Of a DNA stretch of 32,148 nt, positions 1 to 6,473 are shown one piece after another. Both the position numbers and the translations under genes were made by a program. The DNA comes from MGIIb-O5 sp036154155 (GTDB lineage: Archaea > Thermoplasmatota > Poseidoniia > Poseidoniales > Thalassarchaeaceae): NCBI GenBank assembly GCA_036154155.1, contig JAYZLP010000013.1:1-32148 (forward strand). Direction: 5' to 3'. A model generated the notes under the pieces. That model was not told where the DNA came from, did not search any database, and was given only the letters and a program-made list of their open reading frames with translations. Position 1 is the stretch's first letter. Every line of letters starts with the position of its first letter.

Positions 1-1230
1 CGGAATTATCATCCCGAGACTATCCTCGCCCGTGGATGTGGATCCTATGATGAGAAGCGGTAAACCGGGCATTATCAAAAATATACCAATCCCAAATGCG
101 ATCTTCGCTGCGTTCTTGGTTGACTCTTCAGCCGTCTCATCAAGCGGTTGAGACGCAACAGTCTGAGCCTTGACTTGGAAGTCTTTTCTTTCGTGCAACC
201 TGTATCCGCCATCTGAGAATACGCGTATGCTCCAATTGCCTTCGTATTTCTCGGTCAATGATGCGTTGTTCACGTCTAAGTCCCTGAGCCATTCCCATTG
301 CTGCTTCTGCTTCCCAATTTCCTGGTCACTCGAACTTGGGTGATAGATTCCAACCCAGGCATCGTTGCTACTTGGAGGGTTGTTGATTTTGAATCGCACG
401 GGTTTGCCAGGTACAGCTTCTAAAATTTCAATGGATTCTTGCCACCTGGCGGGAGCGCGCTCTTGGGTTTTAGTCGCGGCGTCGGCCGGGTGATAGAGAG
501 TTGGTGCCGGATGTTTGCCGCCAGGTGCGCCCGGATTCCCCCAATTGTCGACGGTTTCCCACCCACCTTCACGCGGTGGAACCCCGGTCTTTCCACCGGT
601 ATGCGCAGCATAGAGGACCCCAATTTTTGAGATAATCATCCACTTGTTCCACTCCGGGCGTTGATGGTGCTTTCCGCAGTCTTGGAAGGCGATGAAAATC
701 TCAGGGTTCTGAGTATGCTGGTAATGGCCGGCGATGGTACCCCAGTGCCTATTCTCATGTTCGCCAGGCACGAACTCGTAGTTCCCGTTCACTTCCGGAC
801 TTCCGGCTTGAGCGACGGTTACATACGAGGGCATTGATGCTGTAGTTGTTGCAGGTGAAGTTTCTGGTGAAAGCTCGTAGACTGCGGGTCCGCTCCATCC
901 ATCATGAACGTCGTTCCACGTCCCGGGGGCCTGCAAACCGAGGTGCACTCTGTTTTCCCACCCTCCGGCGTTGTTCGGCTCGCCGGGGTGCCAATTGGTG
1001 TAACTCCAAGGTTGGCCATCTGACCAGTACCAGTGGTCCGCGCCGGGACCGTTACCATCACCTTTCCTGATTCCGCCTACCCATACCGGTTTCCCGCCAG
1101 AGATTCTAGTGACCTGTTCGTTCTCCTCGGCACTAGTGATGCTAGCGAGGTGGCCACCCATCGCCCTAGCACGACGGTCATGCTCGTTCCATGTCATTTC
1201 CTCTGGAATGAACCTGTAACCACTGCTCAC
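1..1230 (-). CDS. C-type lectin domain protein with C-terminal membrane segment (partial, runs off left edge)
   Basis: The minus-strand frame is open from a TAG at 1249-1251 to the left edge, giving about 410 visible residues. Residues ~5-118 read as a C-type lectin domain: GYRFIPE start, GGHLASI helix, WVGG core, WYWSDG, an EPN triplet (973-981) and a WND triplet (910-918). EPN and WND are the calcium/sugar-site motifs of mannose-type lectins. No cysteines are seen in the domain, so the usual disulfides are absent. Residues ~148-225 form a Trp/Gly-rich region ending in GGW-V. Residues ~265-355 look like a beta-sandwich (DAWVGIY, then GNWSIRVFSDGGYRL) of SKICH/Ig-like pattern. A hydrophobic segment at ~376-397 probably spans the membrane. 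The GTG at 1228-1230 is the only start that keeps the first lectin strand; ATG 1195-1197 would cut into it. No signal peptide is visible. Lectin fold is well supported; ligand is unknown. Confidence 0.7.
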   Translation of the reverse strand, partial: MSSGYRFIPEEMTWNEHDRRARAMGGHLASITSAEENEQVTRISGGKPVWVGGIRKGDGNGPGADHWYWSDGQPWSYTNWHPGEPNNAGGWENRVHLGLQAPGTWNDVHDGWSGPAVYELSPETSPATTTASMPSYVTVAQAGSPEVNGNYEFVPGEHENRHWGTIAGHYQHTQNPEIFIAFQDCGKHHQRPEWNKWMIISKIGVLYAAHTGGKTGVPPREGGWETVDNWGNPGAPGGKHPAPTLYHPADAATKTQERAPARWQESIEILEAVPGKPVRFKINNPPSSNDAWVGIYHPSSSDQEIGKQKQQWEWLRDLDVNNASLTEKYEGNWSIRVFSDGGYRLHERKDFQVKAQTVASQPLDETAEESTKNAAKIAFGIGIFLIMPGLPLLIIGSTSTGEDSLGMIIP

Positions 1231-1308
1231 ATTGACCTCTGCTATTGGCTAGTGTGATTAGTATTGTGCTGGGTATTTTGGGCACCCAACTACCCATGCG
1301 ATTGGGCT

Positions 1309-1641
1309 TCACTGGGAGAGTAGCGTGGCGCCTGTCTCGGTCCTGATGATCTGCCCGTCCTTGATCGTGTGGACGCCCATCACCGCCTCTGTGGTCCCAT
1401 CGGGAAAGTCCATGACCGAGTGCTCCACCAATAAGTCGTCGTTCTCGTAGATGCATCGGGAGTCTCGAATCACGACCTTCTCATTGGCCATCATGATTTT
1501 CATCATCTCGGCCATCTGATCCCGGTTCATCGACGTACCAGACTGGTGCCTGACGAACTCGTATTCCGGGTGGAATAGGTCCGTGTACATCGTCGCGTCT
1601 CTCTCTTCTGTCGCCTTGGCCATGGTGTCGTACAGTGACAT
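1309..1641 (-). CDS. SnoaL/NTF2-like domain protein
   Basis: This 110-residue protein has the pattern of a small NTF2-like (SnoaL/DUF4440) cone fold: an N-terminal helix (SLYDTMAKATEERD), a short FHPEYEFVRH strand, a helix with NRDQMAEMM, then alternating strands with VEHSVMDFPDG and a closing VHTIKDGQIIRTETG. That closing stretch is typical of the family, whose members are either small isomerase/hydrolase-like enzymes or non-catalytic ligand-binding proteins. No catalytic residues can be assigned. It sits 38 bases beyond the membrane-protein gene on the same strand and 78 bases before the lectin gene, so the three may be cotranscribed. Substrate and role are unknown. Confidence 0.6.
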   Translation of the reverse strand: MSLYDTMAKATEERDATMYTDLFHPEYEFVRHQSGTSMNRDQMAEMMKIMMANEKVVIRDSRCIYENDDLLVEHSVMDFPDGTTEAVMGVHTIKDGQIIRTETGATLLSQ

Positions 1642-1679
1642 GTGCCCGAGGGGGCAGTTACCCGATTTAACCGAAGCGG

Positions 1680-2564
1680 CTACCAGTCGGCGTCGATGAG
1701 TGGGTCGCCCGTCTTGCCGTCTTCGTCGAGCACGTAGACATGATCCAGCGGGGGCCTGGGCTTGTATGGGACGCCCAGCGCCTTGGCCACGTCCTGGGGG
1801 GATATCCCGTTGGAGTGGAGCAGCATGCTGATGTCGAGGTCCCAGTCCACGTCCTCCAACAGGCGATCCCGCATTATCCTGATTCTCTGAGTCTCCGTGG
1901 TGCGTTCGTTGCCATCGCTGTCAGTAGTGGTGCTGTATACGGTCCACTCCCTGACGCACGAGGCCTCGGATACCTTCCTCTTCTCGTAGTGGGTCCGCCA
2001 CCTGAACAGCCTCTCTGTGTAGACGAGGGTGTCCCACTTGTGGTCTATCTCGAGGTACCTCTTGGAGAGCATCCCCGCCAGAACCGACGAGGCGATGAGG
2101 CCGAACGGTATTGCGACGAAGGCGATGCAAACGCCCCCGAGGTTGCCGGAGATGAGTTCGGCCAGGCCTGCCAGCGCCGAGAAAAGGGCGACCGCGAAGA
2201 AGGGGACTAGGAGCGCGCCGATGAGGGCGGGGCCCAGGAGGGAGCGATTTCCCCCGAAGGTCATGCTCACCGCCTTGCCTGCGGGCCTTGGTCCACTGCT
2301 CTCCGGTGCGCCGATGATCTTGGTGGGGCGTCCCAGCTTGCCGGACAGGGCGGTCCACCCGATGGAGGAGACGGCTGCTCCGGCTGCGAAGAAGGGCGGC
2401 CCGAAGAAGCAGACGGGGATGAGTAGTTCTGTATCTCCTTCCAGGAGGGCCGTTCCAATGAAGAAGAACGGAACTAGCATGAAGGGGGCCCCGAAGAGCA
2501 TGATGAAGATAGCGAACGGCCATGGTATGCGCTCGTTGGGCCGCATGTCCGGTAGGTCCGCCAT
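1680..2564 (-). CDS. Membrane protein of unknown family, four predicted TM segments
   Basis: The 294-residue protein has four hydrophobic segments at about residues 14-40, 47-73, 108-137 and 141-167. A soluble tail of about 125 residues follows. The tail is charged and strand-rich (KWDTLVYTERLFRWRTHYEK, then a hydrophilic loop with TTTDSDGNERTTETQR) and ends in an acidic DPLIDADW. The layout, membrane hairpins followed by a cytosolic beta domain, resembles DUF3592-like proteins, but I do not recognise the family. ATG 2562-2564 is directly abutted upstream by the 10-base palindrome GCCAATTGGC (2565-2574). The gene is divergent from the coiled-coil gene at 2668. No function is assigned. Confidence 0.6.
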   Translation of the reverse strand: MADLPDMRPNERIPWPFAIFIMLFGAPFMLVPFFFIGTALLEGDTELLIPVCFFGPPFFAAGAAVSSIGWTALSGKLGRPTKIIGAPESSGPRPAGKAVSMTFGGNRSLLGPALIGALLVPFFAVALFSALAGLAELISGNLGGVCIAFVAIPFGLIASSVLAGMLSKRYLEIDHKWDTLVYTERLFRWRTHYEKRKVSEASCVREWTVYSTTTDSDGNERTTETQRIRIMRDRLLEDVDWDLDISMLLHSNGISPQDVAKALGVPYKPRPPLDHVYVLDEDGKTGDPLIDADW

Positions 2565-2667
2565 GCCAATTGGCTAATGCTGTGGGGGATATTCCTTCCC
2601 CCTGCATCCGCGCTCCCGATGGCTTGGTGCCCCTCAAGGTTCAAGAGCGGATGGGAGAGGATTCTCA

Positions 2668-3117
2668 GTGATTGCGATGGCGACCAGCAACCAGGAGCAG
2701 GAGGGGGGGCTCGCGGAGAGGCTCTCAGAGTTCTCCCATGAGAGGCTCGTCGAGGAGGTGATCTCGGCGTGGGACGAGATCAACGAGTCGTCGAGGGTCA
2801 ACGCGGTGTTGCGGCAGCGGATCGCTTCCCTCGAGGCCGATGTGGCGAACGCTTCCTCCTCCCCAGAGAGGGGGGGCTCGGCTGAGATGGAGGAGCTGGT
2901 ACGTGTCGCCGAGGGCAAGGTCCTGCAGCTCCAGAGGAGCCTGGAGAACGAGAGGGCCCGACGGAAGGAGGCGGAGGAGCGTGGGGGCGGCTCGAGGATA
3001 GACGGCTTGCTAGAGGAGAACGCCCGGTTGCTCAAGGCAGAGGAGGAGAACCTGATGCTGATACTTGACATGGAGGCCCAAATCGCTCGACTGGTCGCCC
3101 TGTTGGAGGACGGCTAG
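2668..3117 (+). CDS. Small coiled-coil protein
   Basis: The 149-residue protein is dominated by Glu, Arg, Leu and Ala with heptad spacing. One helix covers roughly residues 10-55. A Ser/Gly-rich break follows (about 63-70), then a second long coiled coil from about 72 to the end, interrupted near GGGSR. It has no membrane segment, cysteines or catalytic motif. The chosen start is GTG 2668 with a purine-rich GGGAGAGG 7 bases upstream; an in-frame ATG lies at codon 4. The TAG stop overlaps the opposing GGGP synthase stop in a shared CTAG at 3114-3117. A structural or oligomerisation role is likely; nothing more specific can be said. Confidence 0.6.
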   Translation: MIAMATSNQEQEGGLAERLSEFSHERLVEEVISAWDEINESSRVNAVLRQRIASLEADVANASSSPERGGSAEMEELVRVAEGKVLQLQRSLENERARRKEAEERGGGSRIDGLLEENARLLKAEEENLMLILDMEAQIARLVALLEDG

Positions 3118-3962
3118 TCGCTGTTCATCTCTGTTATGAAGGCCCTGAGGACTTCCTGCAGCTCGTTGACGTCGTCGTAGTCCTCCGCTAGGTTGCCCGT
3201 GATGATCCAGTCCGCGCCGGCCTTCGCCGCCGCCCTCGCGGTGGCGCCGTCCCTGATCCCCCCTCCGACCACGAGAGCAAGGTCGCATGATTCTCTCGCC
3301 GCCCTGATTAGGTCTGGGTTGACTGGGTACTCGGCCCCACTGCCAGCCTCCAGATAGAACATCCTGAAGCCGTACGACTCGGCCGTCATCGAGTACGCCG
3401 ACACGCGTTCGGCCTCGTCTGGTTGAATGAGGTCTGCCATGCCGACCTCCCCCGCTTTCCCACCCGGCGCGCAAATCAGGTAACCCATGGGTATTGGCTC
3501 TACACCCGCCTTCCTGATGAAGGGGGCGCCCGTCACCTGTTCCTCGATGAGGAATCTGGGGGTCGTGCTGTTCATGAGCATCATGAAGGTGATCGCGTCA
3601 GCAGCGGGGGAAAGGGCCGCTGCGCCCTGGGGGAAGAGGACCACTGGTACCTTGCCTGCGTTCTCCGACATGGCGTCTTGCGTTGATGCCCATTCAACCA
3701 GCTCGAGGGCTTCCTGTATCGCTACGACGGTTTCGTGGACGTTCTCCATGTCCGTGTCGGATGAGCCTCCCACCAGTACCATCCTACTGCCTGCGGCGAC
3801 TGCTGCTAGGCATCTCTTCGCTGCCATGTCGGGGGTCTGGTCAGCGGGGTCGATCAGGATAGCGTGCCTAGTTGGGCCCGCCCTTGAGCAGGCGTAGTCC
3901 GCGGTCTCGCTACCTCTGCCCGCCATGATACGGCCCCGGGACGGTCCCCCTAAGGATTTCAC
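3114..3962 (-). CDS. Geranylgeranylglyceryl phosphate synthase
   Basis: Enzyme of the first committed step of archaeal membrane-lipid synthesis: it joins sn-glycerol-1-phosphate and geranylgeranyl diphosphate into GGGP. The sequence shows a TIM-barrel order typical of the GGGPS/PcrB family: HAILIDPADQ near residue 33, VGGSSD near 64, VVLFPQG near 106, FYLEAGSGA near 201 with YPV following, VVGGGIRDG near 230 and WIITGN near 251. The FYLEAGSGA and GGGIR loops bind the glycerol phosphate. At 282 residues it is somewhat longer than typical, mainly from about 30 N-terminal residues; an ATG at codon 13 would shorten it. The start ATG overlaps the upstream flavoprotein stop by 4 bases, implying translational coupling with the ferredoxin-flavoprotein pair. 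Confidence 0.92.
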   Translation of the reverse strand: MKSLGGPSRGRIMAGRGSETADYACSRAGPTRHAILIDPADQTPDMAAKRCLAAVAAGSRMVLVGGSSDTDMENVHETVVAIQEALELVEWASTQDAMSENAGKVPVVLFPQGAAALSPAADAITFMMLMNSTTPRFLIEEQVTGAPFIRKAGVEPIPMGYLICAPGGKAGEVGMADLIQPDEAERVSAYSMTAESYGFRMFYLEAGSGAEYPVNPDLIRAARESCDLALVVGGGIRDGATARAAAKAGADWIITGNLAEDYDDVNELQEVLRAFITEMNSD

Positions 3963-4603
3963 GCAGGGAGGCTGCCTGAGAGGATGTTATCTGAGACCCT
4001 TCTGGCTTCGGCTATGGAGTCGTCAAGGGCCGAGGACGGGTCTTCGCCCACCCATGTCATCGTTTGGAGGGGGTTCCTCGGTTCTCCTTCCCCTTGCCAC
4101 CAAGATTCGTAGGTGCCATCCGGCCTTCTTCCGCTGATTGCGGCCGATTCTGGTGCTGAATGGGTTACTGCTCCATTCCACACGACGGTTTCGGGGGTCT
4201 TGTCGGTTGAGACCAGTACGTCATATCGGATCACGGAGCTCCCCTCCTCCCCGGGGACGGAGATTCGGGCTCTCCGGCCTTCTTCGTCAACGGAAATGAG
4301 CCTTGAGCCAGTGTGGAACGATGCGCCCCTCTCTGAGAGAGATATCGCCATTGCTTTGGCGAGCCAACTGGCCCTCACAGCAGTCGATTCTTCCGTTGGT
4401 GTGTCCAGGCCCCCCTCCGAAATCCAGTGCGGCCTTACCTTGGGCCACCCCTCTGGGCCTAGCAAACCGGGCGTCTCGCCCATGAGGCCTATCTCGAATG
4501 GCTTGGAGATGAGGTGTATCTCGAAGGCTTCTCCGGTGTCGAGGAGGAGGTGGGCGCAAGCTATGCTACTGAGCGACGAGTTCTGGAAGACGATTGTTGC
4601 CAG
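3959..4603 (-). CDS. Short FAD/NAD(P)-binding oxidoreductase-like protein; start uncertain
   Basis: The first ATG in frame (4481-4483) gives 174 residues. The frame stays open to a TAG at 4619-4621, and the extra residues have the beta-alpha-beta pattern of a dinucleotide-binding N-terminus: TIVFQNSSLSS, ACAHLLLDTG, FEIHLISKPFEIGLMGE. A non-standard CTG at 4601-4603, with AGGAGG 9 bases upstream (4613-4618), would include it and give 214 residues. The glycine motif GxGxxG is replaced by NSSLSS. The C-terminus (MTWVGEDPSSALDDSIAEAR) resembles the closing FAD-contact helix of flavin oxidoreductases. The large substrate insert of GGR-type enzymes is absent, so this is a minimal fold. It lies between a 2x[4Fe-4S] ferredoxin and GGGP synthase, suggesting a redox role in lipid or isoprenoid reduction. 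That role is inference. Confidence 0.6.
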   Translation of the reverse strand: MATIVFQNSSLSSIACAHLLLDTGEAFEIHLISKPFEIGLMGETPGLLGPEGWPKVRPHWISEGGLDTPTEESTAVRASWLAKAMAISLSERGASFHTGSRLISVDEEGRRARISVPGEEGSSVIRYDVLVSTDKTPETVVWNGAVTHSAPESAAISGRRPDGTYESWWQGEGEPRNPLQTMTWVGEDPSSALDDSIAEARRVSDNILSGSLPA

Positions 4604-4808
4604 GGAGGTCCACCTCCTCTATTATCGCGAGTGCGTGTACCGGGCATGCGGGTATGCAATGATCGCAATGTGTGCATTTCCCCTGATCCACCACGGCTAG
4701 GAGCCCCTCTAGTCTCAGCGCGTCCAAGGGACAGAGGGCGACACAGGCAGCGCAGCCAAAGCAGCTGTCGGAGTCAACCTGGAAGACGTGCCCCCCTCTC
4801 TTCGCCAT
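4566..4808 (-). CDS. 2x[4Fe-4S] ferredoxin
   Basis: The 80-residue protein carries two clusters of form C-x2-C-x2-C-x3-C-P: CFGCAACVALCP (Cys16, 19, 22, 26) and CTHCDHCIPACP (Cys45, 48, 51, 55). This is the bacterial-type dicluster ferredoxin, a soluble low-potential electron carrier. The frame extends much further upstream (to about 5201), but that stretch is Arg/Pro/Gly-rich and unlike a protein, so ATG 4806-4808 (MAKRGG) is chosen. The 3' end overlaps the flavoprotein frame in a different register, and GGGP synthase follows. It may donate electrons to the adjacent flavoprotein or to the GGR-family enzyme at 23796; that is inferred from context. Confidence 0.88.
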   Translation of the reverse strand: MAKRGGHVFQVDSDSCFGCAACVALCPLDALRLEGLLAVVDQGKCTHCDHCIPACPVHALAIIEEVDLPGNNRLPELVAQ

Positions 4809-5065
4809 GACGATGGCCCCCTGTCGGTCCTTGTCAAAATTACCCCAACCCCCCTGTTTCCTGTGGAGGTGGTTTTTGTTGGTGAGAAACGCTCCGTTTG
4901 ATGTAAATGTGAACGAGATCGCTATACCCGGGGTGATATTTAGCTGGAGGGACATAACCATTGGTGTGGAGGAGGGGGTGTCCGGCTTCGAAGGGACACA
5001 ATTCCAGTGGAAATGAGGGGGACGGGCTCCGGTTGAGTCATGTGGTGCCCCCCCTTGCCACGACC
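4809..5065. promoter_or_regulatory. Divergent intergenic region between ferredoxin and beta-CASP genes
   Basis: This is the longest gene-free stretch (257 bases). It must hold promoters for the minus-strand ferredoxin/lipid operon and the plus-strand nuclease. AT-rich hexamers that could serve as TATA elements are TGATATTTAG near 4934-4943 and TTTGATGTAAATG near 4897-4909, but neither is a clear match with an upstream BRE. Frames on both strands are open here, but their translations look non-coding. I see no RNA gene or strong hairpin. Confidence 0.3.
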
Positions 5066-6373
5066 ATGGTCCTGTACACCCCCGGTCGTACCAGCGGTTA
5101 CGACAACACCCCAATCCGATCCGGTTTGAAGCTACATTTCCTGGGAGGGGGGCAAGAGGTCGGCAACGTCGGATGCGTCTTGGAGGACAACACCGGGACA
5201 AGACTCCTCATAGACTACGGCCTAGCCCCGACTCGACCCCCAAAGTACCCCGCAGAGTCCCCAATCGTAGACAACGCCATCATCACTCACGCCCACATAG
5301 ACCACATCGGAATGGCACCCTGGCTCGTCGGCTCGCATGGCACCACCCTCCATGGAAGCGACCTGACCGCTAAGGTCTCTAAGATCATGTGGTCAGACAC
5401 CTACAAGGTCTCCAGCATCGAAGGATACCCCTTGGCATGGGACAGGAGGGATATGGATGCCGCCCTCGAGGCATGGCAGGCGCATCAGATGGGAGAGGGG
5501 TTCAGGGTAGGTGATTGGGAGGCAACCCTGCACGTGGCTGGCCACATACCAGGGGCCGCTATGGTGGAGATCGACACACCAGACCTCAAGCTGCTATGGT
5601 CGGGGGACCTCGATACGAGGGACAGTCCGAACGTGCTGGGGGCGAAGCCGATCGAATGCGACGTGCTTTGCTTGGAGGGCACTTACGGGGGAAGGAACCA
5701 CCCAAGCAGGCCGGATGAAGAGAAGAGGCTCGTCGAGATGGTCAAAGAGACGGTCTCCAGGGGAGGTGTGGCCCTAATTCCGGCCTTCGCGTCTGGCAGG
5801 GGCCAGGACATCCTACGAATCCTCCACGAATCAGCACCGGAATTGGAAGTTCACTACGATGGAATGGGCACCAGAATCACCCTTGACTGGCTCGAACACC
5901 CCCACCTCATTCGTGATCCCAAGAAGCTCAGGAAGACATGGCATTGGTGCAGACGCGTGAGAAGCAAGTCGGACCGTAAAAAGGCACTCAACGCCGATGT
6001 GATAGTGACTACCAGCGGGATGTTGGACGGAGGCCCAGCGATATGGTACATCAACAGGCTCAGGCACGACCCGGCGAACGCGATATTCCTCACTGGATAT
6101 CAGGCAGAGGGGTCCGGGGGAAGGAAGCTCCTCGACGAGGGAAGGCTCCCAATATGGGGGAACATGACCCCGATCGAGCTAGACGTAGAGCAGTTCTCAC
6201 TCTCCAACCACGCCGGCCACGACGAACTCGTGGAATTCGCCAGGCAATGCTCCCCTCGCCACCTTGTTATTTTCCATGCCGATCAGGACGCAGCCAAGGC
6301 ATTGGCCGCGTCACTTGAGGGTGAAATGGAGATACACATTCCTGAAAACGGGACTCAGATAACTCTTGAGTGA
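5066..6373 (+). CDS. Beta-CASP metallo-beta-lactamase ribonuclease (aCPSF2/RNase J-like)
   Basis: From ATG 5066 the 435-residue protein has the metallo-beta-lactamase core: LHFLGGGQEVG (24-33), HAHIDH (75-80), motif 3 His160 in AGHIPGA and motif 4 Asp181 in SGDLD. The beta-CASP cap follows: motif A Glu204 in CLEGTYGG, the GMLDGGPAIWY region (~318-328), motif B His at 382/385 in SNHAGHDE and motif C His404 in VIFHAD. These residues bind two zinc ions and cut the RNA phosphodiester bond. There is no KH domain before the core, so it is closer to aCPSF2 or archaeal RNase J than to aCPSF1. It would act in RNA 3'-end processing or decay. The frame is open from 4961, but the added 35 residues look unlike protein. 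It is probably monocistronic. Confidence 0.85.
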   Translation: MVLYTPGRTSGYDNTPIRSGLKLHFLGGGQEVGNVGCVLEDNTGTRLLIDYGLAPTRPPKYPAESPIVDNAIITHAHIDHIGMAPWLVGSHGTTLHGSDLTAKVSKIMWSDTYKVSSIEGYPLAWDRRDMDAALEAWQAHQMGEGFRVGDWEATLHVAGHIPGAAMVEIDTPDLKLLWSGDLDTRDSPNVLGAKPIECDVLCLEGTYGGRNHPSRPDEEKRLVEMVKETVSRGGVALIPAFASGRGQDILRILHESAPELEVHYDGMGTRITLDWLEHPHLIRDPKKLRKTWHWCRRVRSKSDRKKALNADVIVTTSGMLDGGPAIWYINRLRHDPANAIFLTGYQAEGSGGRKLLDEGRLPIWGNMTPIELDVEQFSLSNHAGHDELVEFARQCSPRHLVIFHADQDAAKALAASLEGEMEIHIPENGTQITLE

Positions 6374-6399
6374 CCAAAAATCCCTCCGATTTGTTGATA

Positions 6400-6473
6400 G
6401 GCCCATTGTGATGTGGATTTTCTTATCGTAGACGTTAGTTTGCGTGAAATTGAAACAAAATAGGTGAGAAAAA
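6400..6473 (+). promoter_or_regulatory. Upstream region and Shine-Dalgarno of the purine permease
   Basis: This 74-base segment is visibly more AT-rich than its surroundings. AGGTGAG at 6462-6468 sits 5 bases before ATG 6474, one of the clearest ribosome-binding sites in the window. A possible TATA element is TTATCGTA (6423-6430), far enough upstream to leave a short leader. The ribosome-binding site is seen directly; the promoter call is tentative. Confidence 0.4.

Noticed and set aside
1740..2577. Plus-strand open frames opposite the 4-TM protein gene (156 and 182 aa)
   Set aside because: They have low-complexity Arg/Pro-rich composition and are shadows of the membrane protein, whose hydrophobic pattern is coherent.
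4809..5201. N-terminal extension of the ferredoxin gene
   Set aside because: The added 131 residues are Arg/Pro/Cys-rich and overlap the opposing nuclease gene; ferredoxins of this type start near ATG 4808.
6374..6473. Possible tRNA or small RNA upstream of the purine permease
   Set aside because: I could not fold it into a cloverleaf, and no T-loop GTTC consensus or CCA end is visible; the region is better explained as promoter and leader.
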